DNA from: Atherix ibis
Lineage: Eukaryota; Arthropoda; Insecta; Diptera; Athericidae
Length of the DNA: 64,000 bases
Direction of reading: 5' to 3'
Assembly (NCBI GenBank): GCA_958298945.1
Contig: OY282610.1
Coordinates: 30,702,167 to 30,766,166, forward strand
Position numbers and translations under genes: made by a program. The notes under the pieces were generated by a model, which made no database searches, was not told where the DNA came from, and saw only the letters and a program-made list of their open reading frames with translations. Below are positions 44,476 to 56,695 of this stretch, piece by piece. Each line of letters opens with the position of its first letter. The first letter of the stretch is position 1.

Positions 44476-47263
44476 ACCTTAAAATAGCAACAAAAAATAT
44501 TTACTTAATCCTTTTATAATTTGTATTTGTAAAGAGTAAAAAAATAATTAACATACAGCCAGGGGAGAGGGGTGGAGGAGGAGGAATTTGGTAAAAACCG
44601 TTACACCTATAGACAAACCATTACGGTTTATTTCTTATTTCATACCAATCAAATATATTAATTTTAAAATTGAATGACAATAAATTTTTTTTTTCAATTT
44701 TATTCGATTATTTAAAAATGGGATTTTTTCCAAATCCTCAAAACTAAGACGGTTGTTCCAGCAGAGTTCTTTTATTTTTGCATTCAAACAATCCATATTT
44801 TTATAGAAAATTTTAAATTTATCATAATGGCAAATATTATACAAAATAAATATTATTTTAACTAGAATTTTTGTTTGACATCTGTCAAAATGACTTTTTA
44901 AACAACCAAATGGATAAGCTTTTATTTCAAAATAAATGCAACTCAATCTTTCGAATACGAAATTATAAATTTTGCTTTTATTTCTTACGAAATCATCAAA
45001 CACATTTTCAATGAAAACAGGAAATTTTAATTTTTTTTACAAAAAATGAACTTTTTTTACAGTTTTTTTTAAAGAAAAAAAAATCTATTTTTACGAGTAA
45101 TTAAAAAAATTCCATTTTAACATAATTGAATAAATATTATTTTGGGAATTTTTTTTTTTTTTTTTTTGGATTTTCTTTTGATAAATGTTTAGATTTTTTT
45201 TTGTAAGAAAAATCATAAGCTTTATGGAAGAAAAACCAAATTAAAAAAATTAAAATATATTCAATAATAATTTTTATAAGAAACTATTTATTATTTAATT
45301 ATTATTCGTTTCTTTTTTGAAACCAATCTTATGTCAATGAAAGAATAATTTCATAAAAATTGATTATCCCTTTTCGAAACCAAACCTTATGTGTCAATGC
45401 CCTTCAACATTTCTATAGAAAAATAGAAAAAAAAAAAAAATATATTTTTATCCCTTCTGAATTAAATTTACTACCTACCATTTTTATGTCGATATCCTTT
45501 ATCCAATTGCAAAGTTTCCTCAAACGAAAATTACCCCCCCGCTTCTCACCTAAACCACTACACAATAAAAACCAAAAGAATAAATACAAGTGTCTCTTAT
45601 GTTTGTAACTGTTCTTGTGCAGATATTTTTTTTTCTTTTTTTTTTTTTTGAAGGGATGAAATTGAAAAGAAATACCATAAATACTCGTAATTGGACGACA
45701 AACGTATTGCAAAAGAGCACGTCCAGACAGTGTATCAAACACTCCTTAATAAAAAATATTCATAGTATTTGTTGGTAGATAATTACAATATATGAGTATT
45801 TATATTTAATAGTTATGAATAAATGTATGGTAGGTAGGTGCATTTACATTTATGTGTGGGTGTGTATATACAATATGAAAAAGAATTTATTGTACATTTT
45901 TAATAGTTATTTTTCGGTTAATGTACACGAATTTTAGTTAAGAAAAAGTTAAGTTTAGCATATATTTTTATATAAAAAAATATAATTAGTAATATTTATA
46001 AGAAAAGAAAAAACAATAGTCTAATACAAAAATTAAACAAATCGTTGCTTTTATTTCCGTTTTTTTTTCTCGGAACTTTACAATTTAATTAATGCACATT
46101 ATTGTTAAATTTCATAGATTTTCCTATAAAAAAATTTAAAAAAAAAAAACATTCTAAATTCTGGTTCTTTGAAGGAGGAAGGGGTAGGTAGGGCTTGGCA
46201 TGGGGTCGTCGAACTAGATTTATAATGTCTATTTACACGTGTAATTGAATTTATATATATTAATTTTAACATAGATTCGAAAATATGTATAAAACTTCAC
46301 CACCCGCCCCCCCTCACCCCTTCAATGCAAAAGCTTATAAACTATAAAACTTATATGGTTTTGAGTGTGTATCCTACACATATATGCATTTATGTAAAAT
46401 ATTTAAAAATATATTTTAAATACAATATTTAAAAAAAAGAAAAGAAGAAAACGCAAAACCGAAAAGCTCGAAAAAATGTTAAATAATAAATTAAACAATC
46501 GATGATTTTTTTTGTTGGTAAATTACGTTTTTTTTTCCCGATAGTTTCTAGAGCAATTATTTACAAAAAAAAAAAATTCTCACACCTATATACATGCATG
46601 TCAACAAACGCCACAAGCACGCAAACAAAAACTCACAACTCTAATGGGAGAGTATAGATCTAAGCAAATATTTTTATTTGGACTAGAATTGAGCTAACAG
46701 AAAAATTGTGGGTGAACTTTTGTTACGAAAATAATGACAAAACAGAAAAAAAGAAAAGAGGAAAAAATTCCTAGAAGAAATTTCATTCGACTTTTCCTCT
46801 TCATACACATATATTCGTTTTTGTCTAACTCTCTCTAGGAACAATTAAGCACTATTTTTATTGGGAATATTGGTAATGTACGATATTGCGTGAGATGTCA
46901 TGCACCCGGCATTCGCCTCGCAAACAAAGCTTTTGTGCTTAATTCGCTTTTATTGTGCTCGTATATACGCACGCATCTATTTATACAATAGACACATATA
47001 TATCTATATGCAAATTTTCATAGGCACACAACGAATAACTTTGATAACGATAAGGCATTATTAGTATTGCCCGATGGATATTGTTTTTTATTTTCTATTG
47101 TCTATTTTTTATTTTTTATTTTTGCTCTCTCTCTCTCTCTCTCTCTCTATCTTTATTTGTTCCTTATCGCTATCGCCTACACAATATTATGTATATAAAT
47201 ACATAAACACATACCTACTTGGGCCCAATTTATTGTTATTTATATAATTTTATTAATGGTGTA

Positions 47264-47296
<33 letters not shown>

Positions 47297-47406
47297 GATT
47301 GTTATTTTTCCCCATTTCATTGTGTTTTGTTATCATTTTCGATTGTGAACAATAGAAGAAAAAAATATACACGCATACATATTGGATATATAACTTTTTT
47401 TTAATT

Positions 47407-47440
<34 letters not shown>

Positions 47441-47530
47441 GGTGATTATTGCCTAATTATTGGCGTCACAACGCCTGGTATCAAGGCAAGGGGTAAACAG
47501 AGCAACACTACCAATTTGCTGTCGTGAATA
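44476..47530. other. AT-rich intergenic sequence with microsatellites
   Basis: Contains (CT)n at about 47126-47149, (TTA)n at about 47264-47297 and (GT)n at about 47411-47425, with many poly-T tracts. The 122-codon minus frame at 44635-45003 is Lys/Ile/Phe/Asn-rich without a domain. No gene supported. Confidence 0.45.
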
Positions 47531-47775
47531 AATGAAATAATCCCGTGAATATTATGTGTGTATTTGTTGGGAGCCAGTAGTTGTGTTGGTTGGCAATATT
47601 ATGTGTGATTGACCAATGCCAAGGATTGTCCCAATTTCGGTTGATGACCTGAAATGTGGAGGTCGTCGTCGGATTGCGCGTTGAATTCGTCGTCTTCTTA
47701 ATCGAACGCGCTCTATTACGTCGTATTTAGACAACGTCCATTGACACCGCTTCTGATGGTGAGTACAAAGTCATT
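47531..47775. other. Complex island ending in a donor-like site
   Basis: Plus-strand sequence of balanced composition ends CTTCTGATGGTGAGTAC at about 47749-47765, where GGTGAGTAC fits a strong 5' splice site. A minus frame (47552-47734) is Arg/Thr-rich and unrecognised. A non-coding 5' exon is possible. Confidence 0.2.
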
Positions 47776-48710
47776 CGTGTACAAAAGAACAGTGTGCGTC
47801 TCCCTCCCTGTCTCTAACAATCTCATTTACTCCTTCTCTTTATCTCTCTCTATTTCTCTCTTTGGTTTTACCCTCTATTTCATCATTTTTATTTGAACAC
47901 CCATCCGACCAATTCCATCCCTCCCACCTACAAAATGGCCTTACTACAAAAATGTTATGTTTTATTAAATATTTTGAAAATTATTTTCGGAATGCCAATA
48001 GCCTTTATGGAGCTCAGCTTTCATTTTTATATCTATTTTTAATTTTTTTCACTGTTCATTTATATTTCCCTCTATTAACAAGATGGTATTTCTTGTTTGC
48101 AAAAAAAAATCTACACAAACATTCTTAACAAAAAAAAAAAAAAATCTTTTTTCTTGTTTATATTATTTTTTTTTTGTCTTATAGAATTGTAATATTCCAA
48201 AAAAGTTTTTTTGCCTAATAGTTTTTACTTTTCATTACACATACTCGTATATGTAATTCTGTACAAATAAAGCTTTCTTATTGATTTATTAATACAAAAG
48301 ATTAAAATGACTATTAATTAAAATTAAAGATTTTTTGTTTATTATTATTAATAGAAATTTAATTATTATCAAAAAAAAGCGTTGATTTAATGTGCAATAA
48401 TGTGTATGCGCCTTAGAATTTCTTTTAACGATTTATTGTATATATTTTAAGAAATTTTTACTAAAAAGCAAGGATTTTTTTTATAAACTATTAATTTTTA
48501 AATCAAAAACGTATCAGTTTTTTTAATGCGTATTTTTTTATTCCTAACAAACAGTAATAGAGATAATATGATTTTTTTTTTTACTTAGAATTTATGCGTA
48601 TCTTATCGTCGATGTAATTTTAATTATTAGCAATTAATATACAGATATATCTATCACCGATTATTTTTGTAATTAGGCGAAATTTTTTTTAAGGATATGG
48701 TATGTATTTA
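47776..48710. other. AT-rich non-coding stretch
   Basis: Pyrimidine-rich at first (47795-47875), then AT-rich. No gene. Confidence 0.5.
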
Positions 48711-49565
48711 CTAGGGGTATAAGCTTAAATCCGTTGTTTGGTCATAGATGGCGTGAGTGAGCGTATTTTTTTATGAGTTTGACATCTGTCAACATTAATC
48801 AGTGCACATTGTCAGCAATTTCGTACAACAACATACATTATTCCTTTGGTAATCATGTCTAGTTTTGTGCCAGAAAAAGAGCATTTTCGGGAAGCTCTGC
48901 TTTTCTGCTTCAATTTGAAGAAATAGGCTGCCGAATCGAATGGAATGCTTATGGGGGCTTATGGTGACAGTGCTTTATCGGAGACAACGTGCTGAGATTG
49001 GTTTTGTCGGTTCAAATATGGTAATTTATACTTGTGGGACAAGAAGCGTGAAAATCGGCATAGGAAGGTTGAGGACTATCAATTGCAGGGGCTTTTGGAC
49101 GAAGACGATACCCAATCGCAAAAAATGCTCGCGGAGTAATTGGGTGTTACTCAACCAGGCATTTCCATACGTCTGCGTGCCATGGGGAAGACTGAACAGA
49201 TCGGAAAATGGGTCCGGCATGAATTGAACGATAGGCTGATGGACCGACGCTAAAACACATGCGAAATCTTGCTCGCCAGACAAAAAAGAAAGTCGTTCAT
49301 GCATCGGATTGTGACAGGCGATGAAAAGTGGATATATTTCGAGAATCCTAAACGCAATAAATCTTGGGTTGATCCCGGCCAACCATTAACATGTTCCCCA
49401 AGACCAAATCGCTTCGGACGGAAGACGATGCTGTGCGTTTTGAAACCTGGTGAAACTGTCAATGCTCACCGCTACCACCAACAACTGATCAAATTGCACC
49501 GTGCTCTGTGTGAAAAAAGGACGGATTATTAACAAAGATATGACAAGTTGATTTTCCTTCACGAC
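48711..49565 (+). mobile_element. Truncated mariner with internal deletions
   Basis: Starts near AGGGGTATAAGCTTAAATCC and contains a decayed transposase. ATG at 48855 begins MSSFVPEKEHFREALLFC, with a TAG at 48924-48926, then shifted frames with ALSETTC and DWF(C/R)RFKYGN. The segment LARQKRKSFMHRIVTGDEKW holds the first catalytic Asp (frame 49269-49532), followed by YFENPKRNKSW. The WWD...YYE block is deleted between MLCV and LKPGETVNAHRYHQQ. The copy stops just after LIFLHD, the start of the second catalytic motif. It is a different mariner lineage from the others here. Confidence 0.8.
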
Positions 49566-50140
49566 ATATTTTTTTATGAATAGATTTTTATTTAAAGTTC
49601 CAAAGTTATTTGAGTTTCCCGTGTGGCTATTTTTTAGCTATTGGAAATTTGCGATGTTGAGAAGAGGATTGTTGTCGTTGTAATATCTAAAATGGCACTT
49701 CAAACAAATGGCAAAGTAGTGCCTTAGGTGGTTTGGGCATAGTAAGAAGAGTCTACACCTACAATAGTTCTCTCCCACTTCTGTCGTCGGTCATTGTTCC
49801 ATCCTTTTTGGTTAATAACTTCATTTTTCTTTATCTTTATTCTTGTATTTGATTCTATATATGTACCAACCCCTCCAACCCCCTTCCCTTCTTCAAAAAG
49901 TATATACCACATTCCTGTTTATATATTTTTATATCCCTTCCGTTTTAAGTTCACGTAATTGTTTTTCTTTTTTTTTGGTTACGGTGGGTGTAAAGACACT
50001 AAATTTCCAGCTTTTGAGCGAGAAGCATGCCATTAGTATTTAAAAAAGAAATGTTTTTATAATAACATAATAAAGTTCAATAATAAAAAATTGTTTTTTT
50101 TTGTTTATATTCTTTCAAGTAACATTAGTACTGAATTGTA
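49566..50140. other. Intergenic sequence, nothing assigned
   Basis: No gene recognised. A 62-codon minus frame (49724-49912) and a 66-codon plus frame (49843-50043) are unremarkable. Confidence 0.45.
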
Positions 50141-50340
50141 TATTCTAAGCGTTACGACACTAAAGGCCATTTTGGCGACAAAGGATATCGGGATAAGAAA
50201 ATTAAAATCGAAATAGAAAGGACAATTGGTTTTTCGCGAATTAGCATAGGACCATGCCTCAGTGGGATTTGAACCCACGACACCTTTGATGGTAGTCCAG
50301 TTCGCTAACGAGTGTTCTACATGTTTGTGTGTTTGTTTTG

Positions 50341-50405
50341 TTAATGGGCCACCAGACCTCGCCAGACGCTATTGCATCCATCTGCTCAGGCGGTCTGATG
50401 GTCCG
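50341..50405 (-). repeat. SINE spacer unit, copy 2
   Basis: GGGCCACCAGACCTCGCCAG through GCGGTCTGATGGTCCG is repeated nearly identically at 50557-50616. It links successive tRNA-like heads. Confidence 0.85.
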
Positions 50406-50556
50406 AAAGGGAAGGATAAGGGATAAGGAAATGAAAGAAGACTAGAAAGTAAAAGCGGTGAGGTAATTAGCCATGCAGGATTCGAACCCATAACCCCTTG
50501 GATGGTAGTCCAGCACGCTATCGGCTATGCTACGTATTTACCTATTTTTTGTTAAC

Positions 50557-50616
50557 GGGCCACCAGACCTCGCCAGACGCTTTCGCATCCATCTGCTCAA
50601 GCGGTCTGATGGTCCG
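50557..50616 (-). repeat. SINE spacer unit, copy 1
   Basis: Near-identical partner of the spacer at 50341-50405. The duplication shows that the composite grew by tandem addition of a head-plus-spacer module of about 210-245 bp. Confidence 0.85.
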
Positions 50617-50815
50617 CCCGCCTATATTAGTAGCACGAGGGTCCGGGTAGGGAGGGGGAGAGGATAAGGGAATGGAAGGAAAGTGGTGAGAAAATTAGCG
50701 TAGGACCATGCTGCTATAGTGGGATTCGAACCCATGACCCCTTTGCCAGATAGTCTCAGTACGCTATCGACTGAGCTACCGAGGCCGGCGACTATGCTAC
50801 CGGGCCGGCAAAAGT

Positions 50816-51615
50816 GTTTTACATGGCCGGGGCTTAATATAAAAATTATTTATTCTTCTAAAAGAAAACTCACTTATTTGTAAAAGTTATTATAAATTAA
50901 TTTTAAAAAAATATTATATTTTATATATAAAAATCAATATATTATATAAAATATGCGAATTAAAAATAAATATATTATTTTAGCTTTATAAATTCAAAAA
51001 TACTCTCCTAATAATAGATGTCTTAAAATAATTGCAAAAAACTCTTATGTACAGATATCCTTTCTAAAAAAAATTAAAAAAAAAACAATTTTTTTTTTGT
51101 ATTATAAAAATATGATAAGAGAAATTATTTAAAACACGTGCATAAATTGTCAACAAAAAAAATTTTCTTTATATAATTGTTCATTATTATGATTATTTTT
51201 ATTATGTTTTTGGTTTTTGTTAGAAATATTGTCTAAGGTGGAGAGGGTCAAATTTTATGTAATCAGTTTGTTTTGATGGAATTTTTTTAAAAACAAAATT
51301 TTATTTCGCAACTTTTTTTTTTAACCAGCATCGTTCTAATATAAAAATTACATAATAAATGGAAATTGCTCGTTCATTTTGATATTTTTCTAGTATTATT
51401 GTTGTTATGAAATTTTTGCTTCTGTTTTGTTTCTTTTCTAAGATACAACTGCAGAATATTTTTTTTTTAAGGAAATAAAGGATTATTCAATCTGTGTTTT
51501 GTAGAAAAAAAATTAAATAGAACAAATTTAAAATTTAGATTTCATAATATAGTTTTGAACGTTGCTATTATGCAAAGAAATTTACATCATTAAATTTGGC
51601 TACTATGAGAACGTT
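50816..51615. other. AT-rich non-coding stretch
   Basis: No gene recognised. Confidence 0.5.
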
Positions 51616-51974
51616 TTGCAGGACTCGATCCTTTATTCAAATAATTTTTGATGATTTTTCCGTACATTTCGGACTGTAACTACTAAGGAGTTATTGGTTT
51701 TTAAATGTTCTAAAATTTGAGAATTATTTGCGTAACCACAAGCTTTTGCGTAGTTTTATAAGAAATAAAATCAAACGGCGTCATATCGGACCATCATCTT
51801 CAAGGTTCATTAATATCAAAAAATTTCAAGTGTATGGATCCTAGTGACATGTTATGCTATAAAGCCAAAATTTGTCGTGTTGTGTGGCTTGTGACGCCAT
51901 TCTCTTGAACGCATATATCATTCGGATTAAAATATTTAAGTTCAGACAAAAAAAAGTCGATTGTTATACGGTTA
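51616..51974 (-). repeat. Dispersed repeat D1, inverted copy split by mariner (part 1)
   Basis: Starts TTTTGCAGGACTCGATCCTT and includes the TTTGTCGTGTTGTGTGGCTTGTG-type segment (about 51873-51894), as in other D1 copies read in reverse. It continues at 52861 after the mariner insertion. Confidence 0.7.
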
Positions 51975-52858
51975 AACGAGGTCTGTTCAAAAAGTATCAC
52001 GAATTTTGAATTTCCGCGGGTTACGTATATTCGATTTTCGATTTTTTGTGGCGTTATATTGGTACTCATGTCTCTTACTTATGCCGACAAGTTCGGCCAT
52101 TTTGAATGTTCAGTTAATTTTTGACAGCTGCTTTGCTTGCACGTGTTTTGACTCGTCTTCGATTTTTACTCATTTTCGACCAAAAACAGCATCGCATTAA
52201 CATTGCTAAGGAGCAGTTGGACTCTATCCACGACGACACAAATTTGCTTCAGAGGGTCATAACTGGTAACGAATTATGGATTTATGGTTATGACGTGGAA
52301 ACCAAACCTCAATCATCACAATGGAAGTTGCCGCACGAGCCAAGACCGAAAAAAGCGCGCCAAGGTCTGTCGAATGTGAAGGATTTGCTTACAGTTTACT
52401 TCGATTGCAACAGGGTAAACGGTCAATATGGAATATTGCCTGCAAGTTATGCGCAAGTTACGTGAAGCAATCCGCCAGAAACTTCAGGATTTGTGGAAGA
52501 ACAAAAATTGGTTTTTGCCATTTTTGGCCATAAACAACACACTAATAATGCCACAGCCACCATATTCCCCAGATCTGCCCCCCCCCCCCCCTGCGACTTT
52601 TTCTTGTTCCCTAACTGAAGAGCCCCATGAAAGGACGACGCTACGCTACGATTGAAGAGATAAAGACGTCATCAAAAGAGGAGCTGAACAAGATCAAAAA
52701 ATGATTTTTTGAAGTGCTTCGAGGATTGGAAAAAACGTTGGCACAAATGTATAATATCTGGTGTGGATTACTTTGAAGGGGACAAAATAGATATTCATGA
52801 ATAAATAAATATTTTTTGAAAAAACACAAAATTCGCGATACTTTTTGAGCAGACTTCG
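51975..52858 (+). mobile_element. Internally deleted mariner with both terminal repeats
   Basis: Left end CGAGGTCTGTTCAAAAAGTA (51977 on) and right end, in reverse complement, CGAAGTCTGCTCAAAAAGTA form inverted repeats of about 28 bp next to TA dinucleotides. Inside is a degraded transposase: LLQRVITGNELWIYGYDVET (first catalytic Asp changed to Asn), a deletion removing the HHEFLP region, MPQPPYSPDL followed by a 13-nt C run (52577-52589), and a C-terminal part with shifts. It shares the same leader-to-KEQLD internal junction as the 17.6 kb copy. It interrupts a D1 repeat, so it is younger than that repeat. Confidence 0.85.
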
Positions 52859-52860
52859 TA

Positions 52861-52990
52861 GTAGTCAGATTTGATAGTAACTGTCTTTTCTTCTTCATTT
52901 TCAAAGACATACGGGCAAATGACGGCTCCGGAGCCTCATGTACTATAAATAAGCCTCATCGATGAAGAAAATTATGAAAACTCTTTTTAC
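52861..52990 (-). repeat. Dispersed repeat D1, inverted copy (part 2)
   Basis: CAGATTTGATAGTAACTGTC followed by TTTTCTTCTTCATTTTCAAA matches 14262-14310 (CAGAATTGATAGTAACCGTT...). It ends with AGCCTCATCGATGAAG, the inverse of the D1 start. It continues the part at 51616-51974. Confidence 0.65.
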
Positions 52991-53960
52991 CATTTTTTCG
53001 GATCGTTTGGTGATTTCAAAATATTTTATTATAAAATGACATTATTTGGCTAAAAAATACTTTTAATTTTTAATAATATATTTATGAAATAGCAATCAAA
53101 TAACAGAGCTGTACTTTACAAACCGAAAAATGAATTTCATTTAAACGTAACTGCGCTTTGATTATTCCCTTCTGTAAATTATCGGTAATCATTTCTATAT
53201 TTTTTTTAATTAACACAACCAAAAATAAGTTACTTTCCATAACATTCATAATAAAAAAAAATACCAATTAATAGAAGCTCATTTAAAAAAGTTTATTTGA
53301 ATGTAACCTTAGATAAGATTAAAAAAGCGCATCGGCCTTACAAGGTTATTTTGCTATTTTGACTGCAGACGATCCATAATGCATATACGGATTTATACTG
53401 TATTTTCATGATGCAATTTTTATTATTTTGATTACGATTTAGTTACTTTTTTTTGTTTTTTTTTTAAATTTTAATCTTTTTCTTTTATTTTTTAATATTA
53501 TTTTTCTTTGATTATAATTTATGATAATTTTTTTCTTTTTTTTTCAAAACAAGATACACAATCAGAATTTTATCTATAATTATATATTTTTGTCGGTGGG
53601 AGGGGAGAGGGGGGTTACGGATAAATTCAAACAATTTTTTTTTTGTAAACATTTATTTAAAAAAAGTACTTGAAAAAATTTTCACATAATTTATATTAAT
53701 AATAATAATTTGTTTGCAAATGTCATTCATTTAAAGAAAAATAACTCAAATCTATCGAAAGTGTATTAAAGATTGTAAATTTTTAGACAATAATTTGCTT
53801 GTTCTTGAGTACAACTGATACTAGACTTATAGGCGAGTTTCTCATATCTAAGAATTATTATAAATAATTATCAATTGTACGATTTGGAAAGTATAACTCT
53901 GTTATTTTATAAATATCAAATTAATATGTAAGTTGGCATTATTTCGATGAATTCATAAGA
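52991..53960. other. AT-rich intergenic sequence
   Basis: Includes a purine-rich GGGAGGGGAGAGGGGGG tract (53599-53615). No gene recognised. Confidence 0.45.
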
Positions 53961-53964
53961 GTAC

Positions 53965-54425
53965 CTATACACTAATTTTTTTCGAACAAAATTTTTTGCT
54001 TGTTCGATATGCCGAGAAGCAAAACTGTCAAATATGAGGATCTAAAAAACCTCAAGCGGCTATGATGAAGCCATTGTATCTATGAATATTGACTGACTGG
54101 TGCGCATTATTTTCGAAAGCATGAAAATGAGACTTTTTTAAAATCTAAAGTTAAAGATTTAAATCCAGATCATATATAGTTTTAACTAAAACGATGCCAC
54201 AAGCTACATACCACGATAAATTTTGAGCTTTATTGCACAAAATGTTCACAAAATCCTTAATTAGTCTTCTTTACAGAACTATATATATATGCTGACAATC
54301 TTTAAATTTAGGACCTCTAAAAATTAAAATCCGCCAATTACAATAATAGCTAAATTGCAGCCCTAATGAAATAGGCGTAAAAGTTATCTCAAAAGGATCG
54401 AGTCCTGCAAGAAGTTTTATGTTAC
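53965..54425 (+). repeat. Dispersed repeat family D1, copy d
   Basis: Shares GAACAAAATTTT, GAAGCCATTGTATCTATGAA, 'GCCACAAGCTACATACCACG', TTATTGCACAAAATG and AAAAGGATCGAGTCCTGCAA with the other copies. The shared downstream word ATTGGATAACCCTGTA at 54551 suggests the full element may extend to about 54570. Confidence 0.65.
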
Positions 54426-55436
54426 GGCGATTATTTTCATATATAATATACGTTATGGAAAAATTTATGCTATATTCAAAAATTTGGAATTTTATCAAAT
54501 TAAGAATTTAAATTACATTTTATTTAATTATATTTTAGTAAAGCACATATTGGATAACCCTGTATTTATGGTATTTTCGACTCCTACAATACTAATAAGC
54601 TCTTCCGGAAATTGTTGAAAATTATATTTAAAAAAAAGGAAAGCAAATAAAAACATAAAAACAATAATAATAATATAAGAAGCTAAACAATAAATGAAAT
54701 CATATAAAAACAAAAAAAAATTAACTTTTCTTTGTAATTTCTCTATCACTAAGTTGATAAAAGAAATTTATAAACAACAATACACAATAACAAACTTAAA
54801 GTACAGACGTATATACTTTATAAGAAATTTTAATTTTCTATTAAACTATTGTATATTAACAAAATATAGAAGATATTTGTTATCACTAAATGTTTTTTTT
54901 TTTTATTTTTCCTTTAGTACAATATTTGTTTGCTATAAAAATATCAAAATTAAGATTATGATTCATTGACTTATTTATGCCCTCAAAGAAATTAGTAGGA
55001 TACTATTTTATTTGATGTTTTTTGTTTTTTTGGTCGCCTTCATATTTATACAAATATGATAAGAATAATTGTGGTAATTTTATTATATATTACGTTTATC
55101 AATTTAATAGAAGAAAAAACGATTTTATATTGCATAATAAATTATTTTAGAAAAATCTCTTACATTTGAAATAGATTTGATAGAATATTGCTAAACTTTT
55201 ATTTGATAATAATTATAATTGTTATTGGGGGAATTCCTTTCTCAAACTTATTTAGTGTTTTTTCTTTCTCTTTTTCAAACATATTATTCAATTCAATACA
55301 ATTTTTTTAAATTGGTAATGTACCGATTTTTATTTAACAATATCTCTCCTACATTAATGGAAAATTAAACTTTTTGGCTAAAAAGCTTTTTAAAAAGTTA
55401 TGGTTAATTTTTGGTTAGTCGAAAAAGTTCGTGGCA
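54426..55436. other. AT-rich non-coding stretch
   Basis: Short Lys/Phe/Ile-rich frames on both strands. No gene. Confidence 0.45.
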
Positions 55437-56160
55437 TTTCTAAATAAAAAAGAGACGCTAAAATCAAGTATTAAAATCTTTTATTATCGACAATAGTTCG
55501 TTTTTTTTTTGGGTAGAGCCAAAATTTCATCAGTATTGAACTTATATGGTTTCTGGTTGAAAAACAAATCAAGTGGTATTTCACAGGTCTCTATTAAAAT
55601 CAGCTTGAATCCATTAAGAGAGTTGTGCAGATGTCGAAAGTAGTGGTAGTCTGGGCTACTCTATGAATGAATCAAAACTTCCCAGACAAGCTCTCTTAAT
55701 TTTTGGCGAGTCATCAATAATATGTGTGTAATTGCAGTTTATAATCTACGATTCCTTTCCAGTCCCACCATATACACAGTATAATCTTATTGGCTTTTAA
55801 TCCTGGCTTTGAAATAGTTTATGATTGTCCATTTGTCTTTTTCCATGATTTCTTTCGAACGATATTCTCGTATTTTACTAATTTTCCATCGCCAGTTATG
55901 ATTCCTTTCAAAAGTGGCTCGATTTTATTACGCTTCAGCAGCGCATCGCAGACATTTAATTGATCCATTTTGTTTCTCATACTCAATTCATGAGGCGAAG
56001 TTCGTTTTGACCCTAAAATGATTTGATGATGAATGTTTAATTCATAGGCTATTTCATGTCTGCTGACATACCAGCCTGGCTCTGAAGTTTTTCGAATATT
56101 TCATCACTTTTATCGGTAGTTGGTCGACCAGAACGGGCTTTACCTTTGACTTAAAAATTT
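55437..56160 (-). pseudogene. Degenerate mariner transposase relic
   Basis: Minus-strand reading gives, around 55800-55980, a segment close to MDQLNVCDALLKRNKIEPLL then GIITGDGKLVKYENIVRKKSW and KPGLKANKIILCIWWDWKGI. This aligns with the mariner at 24525 (ICESLLNRNNIDPFLKRMVTGDEKW...). The first catalytic Asp is kept but EKW is lost, and many stops and shifts are present. The right edge has VDQLPIKVMK-type remnants. Confidence 0.65.
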
Positions 56161-56695
56161 CTAAAACAAAACCGAGCAAACCTTCACCACAAAAAACAAA
56201 AAAAAATGTATAAGCCTGCGTTGCTTTGAGGCTCTTTTTTTAACTTGAATAACTTTTGATACACTAAATTCTAAACAAAGTTTTGAGTGTCACCTTTTAA
56301 AATGGCCATTAATCCTGGCATCGAAATTGTTTGGGATCGATCACTTTTCTTTTGTCATAATCTCTTTCGATCTCGTGTTTTGCCAATTTTTCATCTCTTT
56401 CGAAGATATTCCAATATTTAACTCATCGTCTCGCCAGTCATGATTCGCTTCAAAAATGGCTCGATTTCATTGCGCTTCAGCAGCGTATCGCAGATGTTAA
56501 ACATCGAGTTTCTCTTTAAACCCAGCCTTTCGAAAATGGCTTAAAACGGTTTGATGATGAATATTTAATTCATAAGCTATTTCATGACTGCTGATATAAG
56601 TTTTTCGAGAATTTCATCACTTTTTTCGGTAATTGACCGAGCAGAACGAAAGCAAACGAATCAGTTACGTGCTGCTGATTTTGATACAGCACCTT
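56161..56695 (-). pseudogene. Second adjacent degenerate mariner relic
   Basis: Minus-strand segments give ISSHEIAYELNIHHQTVLSH with FRKAGFKEKLDV (second helix-turn-helix) and NICDTLLKRNEIEPFLKRIM with TGDE (first catalytic Asp). This is the same block as the neighbouring relic, so the two are separate but related copies in tandem. The rest is eroded. Confidence 0.65.

Larger units (their letters stand above)
50145..50815 (-). mobile_element. Composite SINE with three tRNA-like heads
   Basis: Reading the minus strand from 50815: tRNA-like head 1 has an A-box-like TAGCTCAGTCGATAGCG (50763-50779) and B box at 50722-50732. A spacer with TCTGGCGAGGTCTGGTGGCC follows, then head 2 (B box 50478-50488), the spacer again (about 50341-50405), head 3 (B box 50265-50275), and the tail TTTGTCGCCAAAATGGCCTT to GCTTAGAATATACAA (50145-50190). 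All heads share the CTGGACTACCATC-type anticodon-arm region. The acceptor stems do not pair, so these are not functional tRNAs. The 5' edge contains a duplicated CCGGCC(C/T)(C/G)GGTAGC start. Confidence 0.8.

Noticed and set aside
44635..45003. 122-codon minus frame as a small protein gene
   Set aside because: Lys/Ile/Phe/Asn-rich composition typical of AT-rich chance frames; no motif or flanking splice structure.
50715..50787. A tRNA gene on the minus strand (good A and B boxes)
   Set aside because: The ends do not form an acceptor stem, the anticodon arm is irregular, and the module is repeated with spacers and a SINE tail. It is better read as a SINE head.
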